Of a stretch of 64,000 bases of DNA, positions 55,822 to 64,000 are shown piece by piece; positions within the stretch are counted from its first letter, which is position 1; each line of letters opens with the position of its first letter. This DNA comes from Carettochelys insculpta (Eukaryota; Chordata; Testudines; Carettochelyidae): positions 250,650,501 to 250,714,500 of the forward strand of contig NC_134137.1 in assembly GCF_033958435.1 (NCBI RefSeq), read 5' to 3'. The translations under genes were made by a program, and so were the position numbers. The notes beneath the pieces are model-generated. The model had not been told where the DNA came from, searched no databases, and was given only the letters and a program-made list of their open reading frames with translations.

Positions 55822-57243
55822 CCAGATGACTGGAAGAAGGCAAACGTAGTGCCCATCTCTAAAAAAGGAAAGAAGGACAATCCAGGGAACTATAGACCAG
55901 TCAGCCTTACCTCAATCCCTGGAAAAATAATGGAGGGAATCCTCAAGGAATCCATTTGGGAGCACTTGGAAGAGGGGAAAGTGATCAAAAGTAGCCAACA
56001 TGGATTCACCAGGGCAAGCCCTGCCTGACCAAACTGATTAGCTTCTATGACAAGGTAACAGGCTCTGTGGGCATGGGGAAGTCAGTGGATGTGATAAACC
56101 TGGACTTCAGCAAAGCTTTTGATAGAGTCTCTCACAACAGTCTTGCCCATAAGTTAAGGAAATATGGATTGGATCCTTGGACTATGAGATGGATAGAAAG
56201 CTGGCTTGACATTCGGGTGCAACGGGTAGTGGTCAATGGCTCAATATATGGATGGCGGATGGTTATAAGCGGAGTGCTGCAGGGCTCGGTTCTGGAGCCG
56301 GTGTTGTTTAACATCTTTATAAATGACGTGGACAAGGGACTGGACTGCACCCTCAGCAAGTTTGTGGATGACACTAAGCTGGGGGAGAGGTAGATATGTT
56401 GGAGGGTAGAGATAGGATCCAGAGTGACGTGGATAAATTGGAGGGTTGGGCCAAAAGAAATCTGATGCGGTTCAACAAGGAGAAGTGTAGAGTCCTGCAC
56501 TTTGGACAGAAGAATCCCAAACATCGTTGTAGGCTGGGGACTGACTGGCTAAGCAGCAGTACAGCGGAAAGGGACCTAGGGGTTATGGTGGATGAAAGGC
56601 TGGATATGAGTAAACAGTGTGCCCTTGTAGCCAAGAAGGCTAATGGCATATTGGGGTGCATTAGGAGGAGCATTTTGAGCAGATCTAGAGAAGTGGTTGT
56701 TCCCCTCTATTTGGCACTGGTGAGGCCATATCTGGAATACTGTGTCCGGTTTTGGGCCCCCCAGTATAAAAAGGATGTGGATGTGCTGGAGCAGGTTCTG
56801 CAGAGGGCAACAAAAATGATGAAGGGGGTGGAGCACATGACCTATGAGGAGAGGCTGAGGGATTTGGGTTGTTTAGTTTACAGAAGAAAAGACTGAGGGG
56901 TGATTTAATAGCAACCTTCAACTTCCTGAAGGGAAGCTCTGAAGAGGATGGGGAGAGGCTGTTTTCAGTGGTGTCAGGTAGCAGAACAAGGATCAATGGT
57001 CTGAAGTTACAGAAGGAGACAAGTAGGTTGGATATTATGAAAAACTACTCCACCAGGAGGGTGGGGATGCATTGGAATGTGTTGTCTAGACAGGTGGGGG
57101 ATTCACCATTCCCGGAGGTTTTTAAGTCCCAGCTTGACAAGTTCCTGGCTGGGATGACTTAGTTGAGGTTGATCCTGCTTGAAGCAGGGGGCTGGACTAG
57201 ATGACCTCCTGAGGTTCCTTCCAGGCCGATGATTCTATGATTC
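55822..57243 (+). mobile_element. CR1 LINE, 5'-truncated (1.4 kb)
   Basis: Starts in the RT domain of ORF2 and ends with the CR1 3' UTR (GCAGGGGGCTGGACTAGATG, then ACCTCCTGAGG) and the ATTCTATGATTC tail. The least decayed LINE in the window: most of the ORF is readable with a few frameshifts. The endonuclease and ORF1 are missing. Confidence 0.93.
55825..57163 (+). pseudogene. CR1 ORF2 reverse-transcriptase pseudogene
   Basis: ORF2 of CR1 encodes an endonuclease and a reverse transcriptase for target-primed insertion; only the RT and C-terminus are here. In order: DDWKKANVVPISKKGKKDNP and NYRPVSLTSIPGK (RT motif 2 region), a frameshift near 56015, [15 protein letters not shown] (motif 3), [20 protein letters not shown] (motif 4), and SKFVDDTKL. 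The last is the catalytic box, FVDD instead of the usual FADD. After a stop near 56392 come [33 protein letters not shown], and [21 protein letters not shown] second frameshift near 56890 precedes the C-terminus, ending FKSQLDKFLAGMT. Inactive because of the breaks. Confidence 0.92.
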
Positions 57244-57410
57244 GATATTTACTGGGGTAGCACCTAAAGCTCTGATCGTGTCCCAGTGTGTAAGGGCTAT
57301 ACTGTACACACTCATAACAGACGAACTGCCCCCGTCCAAAAACTGCTTACAGTCTGTCCAGGAATTAAGGAGCATTGGCAGGAAGTAACTCATGCCTGAA
57401 ATGATCTGTC

Positions 57411-58395
57411 ACTCACCAGTCACCAACCCCTCTGAAAACAGAATCAGAAAGGCTATTTGGACATTTTTTTTTATTTAGCGGAAGACAAGCATTGCACTCT
57501 TACATGAAAATGTAGACACTTTGATGCTTGGGGGATAATATATTTTGTGAAGGACTAGGGCCATATTCTCAGAAGGCATAAGCAGTCAGAGCTCCAGAAG
57601 AGCTGTGGTGACTCACACACTGTGAAGAACTGGTCACAGTTTGCTTTTCCAGGAAACATAAAAACTGTATAAAAGTTCCCCCGCATGCACATATTGTAGT
57701 CTGAAATACAACTCTCCAGTGAGTAAAATGATGAATATTTCAATGTCTTAAACATGATGGATTTTAATTTCATATTAAATGAGACAGAAAAAAGAAAATG
57801 AGAGTCACTTTGGAAAGAACTGCTTCCTTTGCTTTGCCTGATAATCTCCTGTGTAAATGATTTTCTTCGGAATATGATTTCCTACCTCCCACATCTCTTT
57901 TTATGTTGTGATTTTATTTTCCACATCAGATAACACAGATTTTGAGGGAAAAGACGAACCTGAGAAAGTCGCAGTTTCTTGGTGGGGATTGTGATCGTAG
58001 TGCGGAGCAAGTTAAATAGAGCCAATTAGAAAATGGGGAAAAAAAAGTCATGTAAATTATTGTTGTTTTTCTAAATACTTCAGTTTCAGTTAAGAGTTTG
58101 AAACCTGATCTGGTAGCAATTTTGGGGTGCAAATTAAACTATCATGTGATTTTATGCACCCAAAGCTTCCCCCAACTTCAGTGGGAAATTTGGTGTTTGA
58201 GGGAAGCAGGATTTGCCATCTGTTCCTTGGGATCAATACAGAACACGCAATCTTTCCTTCCTGAACAATCATGGCTGCAACTTGCTCTTGGATGACTGTG
58301 CAGTAAGTCAAGACATTTATTATAAGACAATGCATCCAAGTGGAAAGCAATAAACACACACTAAATTGCTTATAGTCCCTTTTTCTTCACTCAAA
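57411..58395. other. unassigned unique DNA
   Basis: AT-rich; no gene or repeat recognised. The last 3 bp (58393-58395, AAA) are the target duplication of the Harbinger copy. Confidence 0.4.
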
Positions 58396-58520
58396 AGCCG
58401 CGTCTACACATGCACGCTACTTCAAAGTAGCGGCACCAACTTCGAAATAGCGCCCGTCACGGCTACACGTGCTGGGGAAGCAGAACCTCTAGGGTACCCC
58501 GGGGGGAGGGGGTGGGACAC

Positions 58521-58565
<45 letters not shown>
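58521..58565. repeat. (CAG)n microsatellite
   Basis: About 15 CAG units. Its right part was duplicated as the target of the LTR insertion. Confidence 0.95.
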
Positions 58566-58566
<1 letters not shown>

Positions 58567-58988
58567 GTGAAGGAGTGGGGGGAGTGCAAATGTGAGACTC
58601 AGGCTAGATATGAGAAACAAGCTGAATAGCTCCCAGTGGCTAAGGATGATCCTGGGGCTACAACTGGCAGGTTACACCTCTGCCCTGAACAAAGAGGAGG
58701 GAGGAGCCGAGCTGGGTTTGAATCGGGGGCGGCAGTTAGAGGCTAGGGGAAGGGAGAGCTGGAAGGCAGCCAGCCTGAAGAGGGGGAAAGCTACACCCCA
58801 GAGGGGCACCCCTCGGGGTCTTCTCCCCAGGACGGGTTGGAAGGACTGTCTCTGACTGCTGTACTGTCGCTTCTGGGAGAAACTGGGCATCCGTTGCCTA
58901 ATAAACCTCCTGTCGTACCTGCTGAGTTGACAGTCACTCCTGCCAGCAGACGGGGTGCAGTGCAGGGGGACCCCTGAACCCCATCACA
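58566..58988 (+). mobile_element. putative solo LTR (423 bp)
   Basis: Begins TGTGAAGGAG and ends CCCATCACA, so it has TG...CA ends within a short inverted repeat TGTGA...TCACA. GCAGCA lies on both flanks (58560-58565 and 58989-58994). This is consistent with a target duplication, although the host CAG repeat makes its length ambiguous. A polyadenylation signal in GCCTAATAAACC lies at about 58900. No internal coding region is present, so it looks like the product of LTR-LTR recombination of an endogenous retroelement. Confidence 0.65.
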
Positions 58989-59110
58989 GCAGCATCTCCC
59001 GGGGACGGGGATGGGGAACCTGCAGCAGAGGGGTGGGGGACAAGGGCCACGGCTTGGGGCCCACACTAACAGCTGTCTCCACTCTTCTTCCCCCCTCCTG
59101 TGTTCCGCAG

Positions 59111-59574
59111 CTGCACCATCGGAAGGACCAGAGAGCGCCGGCGAGGCGTCAGTGGTCCTGGAAAGCCCTCCGGGGCCATCACTCCAGGCCAGCCCCTCGG
59201 CAGAGCAACGACCGGCCCCACGGTGGGGAAGACGGCGGACGCAGCACCACCAGCTGCCGGCGACGGACTCCCAGCTGCTGGCACTGCACCGTCGGCAGCT
59301 GGAGGTCACCGAGCAGCGGTTGTGGGTGGAGGAACGCCGCCCCCACCTCCAGGAGCGGGCGCTGGCCTGGTGCCAGGAGGCATGGGGGGCCTACATGCGG
59401 ACCCTCAACCGCATTGCGGACTCCCTGGCCCCCCAGGGTGCCGGCCGCCACAGCGCCCGCCCTGCATGCTCCACCTGCTGCTCCATCCGCTGCTCCAGCC
59501 GCTGCGCCGTCCGCCATCGCACCGCCACCCACCACCAAGGGCCATTCCTCCGAGGGGGACCTGGGGCCAGCTGA
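59111..59574 (+). pseudogene. Harbinger Myb-like protein, exon 2 only
   Basis: A GTTCCGCAG acceptor at 59110 precedes the frame AAPSEGPESAGEASVVLES..., the same exon start as in the older copy (AAPAQGQES...). The C-terminal motif ALAWCQEAWGAYMRTLNRIA corresponds to the older copy's FMRTFDILAASYREL region and is probably a coiled or helical interaction segment. It ends at a stop at 59572-59574. The exon with the Myb/SANT-like DNA-binding domain is absent upstream, so no functional Myb-like protein can be made from this copy. Confidence 0.8.
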
Positions 59575-60080
59575 CACTCGCTGGCTGTATCTCCCGGTCC
59601 GCCTGGCCCCCAGCCAGCCCTGGCCAGGGCTGTGGCCGAGGCGGGGATCCTGGCCGCCCATCCCCAGTGCTGGACTGTAGGGGCGTGGGGCCCAGGACGT
59701 GGCCCCCCCCAGCTTTGTATATATTCCCCCCAGTTTTAAGTTAGTTTTTTTCTGTAAATAGTTTGTATTTGTGACCCCCATTTTCCGATGCTGATCCTTA
59801 CCCCCACCGTAAATAGTTCTCCCCTTCCTTGTCTTCCCCTTTCATGTTATCCCTGTTTTTATAATATATACATATATAAGTTAGAATTTCCCTGTACATA
59901 GTTAGTCGTTGAGATAGTAATAATAAGAGTTCAAAAGATGTTTGATTTGACAAACAACTGTCTGCTTTTATTTTTACAAGAAAAGTGTGTGGGGGGTGCT
60001 CTTGGGTGCTCTGTGGTATGGGCGTAGGGGCAGAGAGTGTTGTGGAGGATGGGGGGGGTGCAGGGGGGGCCTGCCAGCAT

Positions 60081-61494
60081 TCACCCCGCCGCCTCATTGA
60101 AGTGGGCCCGCAGGGCCTCCCAGACCCAGGTCCCTTCAGGGTCCACCTGGCGACTGGGGGCAGCGGGTGGCTGCACATTGGCCCTGCCGGCCTCCACAGC
60201 CCAGCCCTGAAAGAAGGCCTCCCCCTTGCTCTTCACCAGGTTGTGTAGGGTGCTGCACGCACCCACAATCTGGGGGATGTTGGTGGGGCCCGCATCAAGG
60301 CAGGTGAGGAGACACCTCCAGTGCCCTTTGAGGCGGCCAAATGTGCGCTCCACCACCTGGCACGCGTGGTTCAGGCGCTGGTTGAAGTGCTCCTGGCTGG
60401 CTGACAGATGGCCCGTGTACGGGTGCATGAGCCAGGGCTGGAGGGGGTATGCTGCGTCTGCAATGACGCAGAGGGGCATGGGGGTGTCCCCCACAGGGAT
60501 CTCCCGCTGGGGGATGTAGGTCCCTGCCTCCAGCCGGCGGCACAGGCCCGAATTCCGGAATACCCGGGCGTCGTGGGTGCTGCCAGGCCAGCCCACATAA
60601 ATGTCCAGGAAACGGCCCCGCCTGTCCACCAAGGCCTGGAGGACCACTGAGTGGTAGCCCTTCCTGTTTATGTAGCGTCCTCCACTGTGTTCCGGGGTGC
60701 GGATGGGGATGTGGGTCCCATCCAGAGCCCCGAAGTAATTGGGGAAGCCCAGGGTGGCAAAGCCCGCGATGGCGGCATCCGGGTCCCCCAGTCTCACGAG
60801 CCTGTGGTGGAGCAGGGCGTTGATGGTGCGGACAACCTGCAGGGGAAGCACATGGGAGAGCACCAATGAGGGGTGAACAGGGTGTGTGTGGCCCTCCCCT
60901 GCCAGGGCCCCCCTCCCCTCCCCTCCCCTCCCCTCCCCTGCCAGGGCTGCCTCCCCCTCCCCCCATGGGTCCTCTTACCTCCATGAGGACAGCCCCGACG
61001 GTGGCCTTGCTGACGCCAAACTGCTGGCCCACGGATCGGTAGCTGTCTGGAGTGGCCAGCTTCCAGACAGCGATGCCGACCCATTTCTCCACAGTGAGGG
61101 CACGCCGCATGGCGGTGTCCTGGTGCCTGAGTGCGGGGGTGAGCCACTGGCATAGCTCCAGAAATGTCCGCCTGCTCATGCGAAAGTTCTGGAGCCAGCG
61201 GTCGTCGTCCCACTCTCCGAGCACCAGCCGCTCCCACTAGTTGGTGCTCGTGGGGTAGCTCCACAGCTGGCGGTGTGTGTGGCGGGGTGGGGTGGGGTGG
61301 GGGGCTGCAGGGTTGGGGGTTGAGTCCTCCTCCCCTGCGGGCAGCTCCTCCTCTGTGGCAAGGAGGTGCTCAGCTGCCTCCTGCATGGCATCGAGCAGGG
61401 CGAGCACTGCTCCTACAGGGGCGGCTGGGTGGACCTCTGGCTGCTGCTGCTGCTGCTGCTGGGGGTCCATGACTGCGTCGCTCGAGGTGTGCAT
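60081..61494 (-). pseudogene. PIF/Harbinger (HARBI1-like) DDE transposase, two exons, one stop
   Basis: Cuts and inserts Harbinger DNA in the nucleus. Exon 1 (61494-60979) starts with an ATG and a poly-Q N-terminus. It then carries LGEWDDDRWLQNFRMSRRTF and a helix-turn-helix-like segment (SYRSVGQQFGVSKATVGAVL). The intron 60978-60837 (142 bp) has GT donor (GAG|GTAAGA) and AG acceptor (CTGCAG|GTTGTC), and exon joining keeps the frame (VLMEV|VRTIN). Exon 2 (60836-60081) has all DDE_Tnp_4 landmarks: FGALDGTHIPI, GWPGSTHDARVF, CVIADAAYPLQPWLM, and VERTFGRLKG, with D, D and E present. Total is about 423 codons, near full length. The only visible lesion is an in-frame TAG at 61239-61237 (codon 86), where a TGG tryptophan codon by one base change is plausible. 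It lies upstream of the conserved domain, so a shorter product from a later start is conceivable. Convergent with the Myb-like exon. Confidence 0.92.
60837..60978 (-). other. transposase intron with CCCCT tandem repeat
   Basis: A 142-bp GT-AG intron. It contains about six CTCCC/CCCCT units (about 60908-60940 on the plus strand), giving a pyrimidine/purine asymmetry unlike the exons. Confidence 0.8.
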
Positions 61495-61828
61495 GCCTAT
61501 GGCTCTGCAGACCGCATGCTGTGCAGGCTGCGTGTGTCTGGGAGGGGCCCTTTAAGGGAGCTGCTAGCTGTTGCCCCGGAAGCGCTAGTCCGCCCTGTGA
61601 CCCTGTCTGCAGCTGCGCCTGGCACCCTTATTTTGATGTGTGCTACTTTGGCATGTAGACGTTCCCTCGCAGCGCCTATTTTGATGTGGTGCTGCGCAAC
61701 ATTGATGTTGAACGTCAAAGTTGCCAGCCCTGGAGGACGTGTAGACGTTATTCATTGAAATAACCTATTTCGATGTCTCTACATCGAAATAAGCTACTTC
61801 GATGTACCGTTCACGTGTAGACGTAGCT

Positions 61829-62486
61829 AAAGTGTGATAGTAAATAACGTCTAAGCCTGTTTTTTTGACCTTTCCCTGACTCCTTGCTCTCTTTTTTCCT
61901 TTTCACTAAGTTTATGTCCTCCTCACTTTTAAATCAGAAGACAGCATAATCTTTTTCTGTCATTTCTATCTAACTATAGCAAATATAATTTTTTCAAAGG
62001 CTAATGTTCTTAAAAATTTAGCCATAGTTCTGATAGTTAGCTTAGATTTCTTCCTGGATCATACTACTTTATAAAAATTTAAATTAGAAGATCTTGAAGA
62101 AAGTTGATTTATTTTTGTAAAGTATTTTGTTAAGGGATTTCTTGACTCACTCGCTAGTCAGTCTTCCAAAAACAAACAAAATCAATTTATCTGTTGTGAG
62201 GTTATCATTCTGTTTGTCTATGCTAATTAAACGCAGTTTGTAAACACTTTGCACATAAATAATGCAGTTCCTCTAAGGTTCTCTGCAATGGGTAATACAG
62301 ACCCTTGGTACTCCAACGGGGATGTCAAGGCATGTGGCTTTTCTGTCTCAGTTTTGCATACCAAGACTTACTGAGGGGTGCAGCCTAAGACTCAGATGAG
62401 TACTTCCTGCAGGTGCTTAAGTGGAAAGTGGTTAAAACAGCTGGACCAATTTCTACCAGGAGGTATAAGAGGCAAACAGAATCCTG
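61829..62486. other. unassigned unique DNA
   Basis: AT-rich; nothing recognised. Confidence 0.4.
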
Positions 62487-62689
62487 TATCAAAACAGAAA
62501 GCAGTCAAGTAGCTCTTTAAAGATTAGCAAAATGGTTTATTAGGTGAGCTTTCGTGGGACAGACCCACTTCTTCAGACCATAGCCAGTCTGGCTATGGTC
62601 TGAAGAAGTGGGTCTGTCCCACGAAAGCTCACCTAATAAACCATTTTGCTAATCTTTAAAGTGCTGCTTAACTGCTTTCTGTTTTGATA
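62487..62689. mobile_element. 203-bp inverted repeat of two Penelope-like ends
   Basis: The centre is the single base at 62588 inside TAGCCAGTCTGGCTA. The inner 73 bp of each arm (62515-62587 and 62589-62661) appear perfectly complementary. Complementarity with a few mismatches continues to 62487/62689. Each arm carries CTGAAGAAGTGGGTCTGTCC, CCACGAAAGCTCACC and GCTAATCTTTAAAG, the end motif of the PLE at 17.2 kb. Confidence 0.9.
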
Positions 62690-62730
62690 GTGTAGAGACT
62701 AGCACGGCTTCCTCTTTGTTACCATCCAGA
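62690..62730 (+). mobile_element. Penelope-like 3' tail
   Basis: GTGTAGAGACTAGCACGGCT, then TCCTCTTTGTTACC continues the right PLE unit to its 3' tail (compare CAGACTAACACGGCTACCCC at 1.4 kb). No equivalent tail is seen on the left, so the left unit is the truncated one. Confidence 0.8.
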
Positions 62731-63103
62731 ATACTGTATAATTTATCTGTGGTTTAGAGAGAGTCTTCTCTGCTTTCCAGTGGTGAGAGGGTTTTAAATG
62801 TATCTGTTTTGTATGTGATTTTTTTTTTTTTTGGTTTATAGACTCTTTTCTGAGGATTCTTTATGCAGTAACTTTATTTGGTTCTAGCTTTTATATGCTT
62901 TTACCAAAAGAAGAGTCTCTTCTTAAAGACATCTTGACTCTAGATGCTTTTTTGAGTGTAGTTCTTCAGCTGACTCTGATCTGTATCTCAAAGTGAACAT
63001 AAAATACACATTAATTGAACCTTGCGATCCTCTTATGAGGCTAAATAAGCAATGTTATCTCCATTGGGCCTATGGGAAGGTAAAGCACAGAGAGAGTAAG
63101 GCT
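62731..63103. other. unassigned unique DNA
   Basis: AT-rich with a T-run at 62820-62833. Nothing recognised. Confidence 0.4.
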
Positions 63104-63250
63104 TCAGCTACACTACAATAATCTCTCAACAGAAGTTTACTGTTGGAAGAGATTTCCCCAACCAAAACCTCTGTTGATAGAGCACCTTTACACATAAAAG
63201 CGGCTTGCTCCGTAGATACGCTCTGTCAACAGAAAGCAGGCACATGTGCT
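63104..63250. mobile_element. partial MITE, TCTCAACAGAAG type
   Basis: The left end GGCTTCAGCTACACTACAAT is followed by CTCTCAACAGAAG, CTGTTGATAG and CTGTCAACAGAAAG palindromes, as in the 21.17 and 43.7 kb family. No right terminus was found within the window, so it may extend into or include the GC-rich DNA that follows. Confidence 0.5.
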
Positions 63251-64000
63251 GGATGCTTTCTAGACAGAACAGGCCCCAGCGACCCAGAAGACAGGCTTGC
63301 TTGGACGGCAAGCCCTTCCTGGAGCCCCAACCTGGTGCATCCTTAAAGGGCCCTCCCACCCCACAACCCACATTCCCTTCCCATGCCAAAACTTGCTTAC
63401 CTCCTGGAGAGACAGCAAAGCTAGTGCAGGGCTCCCACACTTGCTGAGGGACAGAGTTTCATCTGTCCAGTGAGCAATGCTGCTGGAACAGCCCCCACAA
63501 GGCTTGCGCTGGCAGCACACATAGCTGATGCAGCTTCTGCTGCACCCCATCCTGGCCTTTCCTCTTCTCCTCCAGAGGTGCAAGGACAACACCACCGATG
63601 AATAGTACGCCTTCACTGCCACAGGTGCTGCAGTACGCCCTCGGGTGCTCAGCTGGGTCTGCAAATACACTACCAGTTCCAACTGGTGGGACTGGCTGGT
63701 CATGGGGCAGTGGGGTGTGTTGATATATCTTGTTACATGGGAGGCAAATAAAGAGAATGAGCTGGGAGGTCAAACGTGTTTTGGGATAAATGCTGTATAG
63801 TGCACTGTAATAGGAAGAGGTTTCTGGGCACAGCTAGAGAATTCACTCCAGGGTATCTTTGCTTATGTAACCCTTCTATTAATGCCAGATGCCTGCCAGA
63901 AGGGCCGGGTTCAACTCCTGTGGGGTTTTCCTATCAAGGATACAACCAACCGGCTCGAGCCCCCACCCAGTGGCCTGGACAATTTCACCTCCCATGCTGG
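63251..64000. other. unassigned GC-richer DNA to window end
   Basis: Less AT-rich than its surroundings up to about 63.7 kb. Frames of 104-147 codons on the minus strand are cysteine/serine-rich but have no domain I recognise. This may be the interior of a larger DNA transposon that begins at 63104; the sequence ends at the window edge. Confidence 0.4.

Larger units (their letters stand above)
55800..57410 (+). repeat. ancient interspersed repeat, split by CR1
   Basis: The left piece ATCTATTATTTATTATTT (about 55803-55820) and the right piece after the CR1 end (ATATTTACTGGGGTAGCACC, then GCCCCCGTCCAAAAACTGCT, to about 57365) join to give the same repeat as at 45655. The CR1 therefore inserted into it. 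Confidence 0.6.
58396..61828 (-). mobile_element. PIF/Harbinger transposon, younger copy (3.43 kb)
   Basis: Ends AGCCGCGTCTACACATGCAC and the complement of CACGTGTAGACGTAGCT. An exact AAA duplication lies at 58393-58395 and 61829-61831. From the left: sub-terminal palindromes, a CAG microsatellite holding a solo LTR, exon 2 of a Myb-like gene (plus strand), a convergent two-exon transposase (minus strand), and a right end shared with the 711-bp derivative. The Myb DNA-binding exon is missing, apparently through an internal deletion between about 58500 and 58990. Confidence 0.93.

Noticed and set aside
60295..61224. 309-codon minus-strand frame as the true transposase
   Set aside because: It reads through the intron into the wrong frame. 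The spliced model joining 60979 to 60836 restores every conserved motif.

Overview
This window is repeat-rich nuclear DNA from an amniote, most likely a cryptodiran turtle. The best taxonomic evidence is a tRNA-headed SINE of the turtle Cry/Pol III type (two copies), CR1 LINEs with the terminal ATTCTATGATTC tail, MIR-like remnants, vertebrate-type Penelope-like elements and a swarm of DNA-transposon MITEs. I recognise no host protein-coding exon. The only strong host-gene signal is a CpG island at about 35.4-36.25 kb, which looks like a promoter. Most of the rest reads as intron or intergenic DNA filled with mobile elements of several ages, often nested.

Layout. 0-13.9 kb: AT-rich single-copy DNA with a SINE, hAT-like elements (one with a perfect 8-bp target duplication), a pogo-type MITE and Penelope (PLE) 3' fragments. 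13.9-17.1 kb: a decayed Tigger/pogo transposase split by a CR1 insertion. 17.2-18.0 kb: a PLE fragment encoding a GIY-YIG nuclease. 18-33 kb: unique DNA with foldback MITEs, including one nested in another, one carrying a SINE, two inside CA microsatellites, and a pogo MITE split by a 1.77-kb element. 33-36.3 kb: AT-rich flank followed by the CpG island. 36.8-48 kb: a second pogo MITE, a degenerate VNTR, a decayed CR1 and more MITEs. 48.15-51.2 kb: an old PIF/Harbinger copy with a Myb/SANT-like gene and only the tail of a transposase gene. 54.7-57.2 kb: LINE reverse-transcriptase fragments. 58.4-61.8 kb: a younger PIF/Harbinger copy with an almost intact two-exon transposase but no Myb DNA-binding exon. 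62.5-62.7 kb: a 203-bp inverted repeat made of two PLE ends.

The most coherent system is the PIF/Harbinger family. The two large copies supply, in broken form, the two proteins such elements need: a DDE transposase and a Myb-like DNA-binding partner. They also share the terminal theme GGCTRYGTCTACAC and 3-bp target duplications with at least ten short non-coding elements here. I infer that this protein pair mobilised, or cross-mobilised, much of the window's MITE load. All boundaries and identities were read by eye; no alignment or database search was run.
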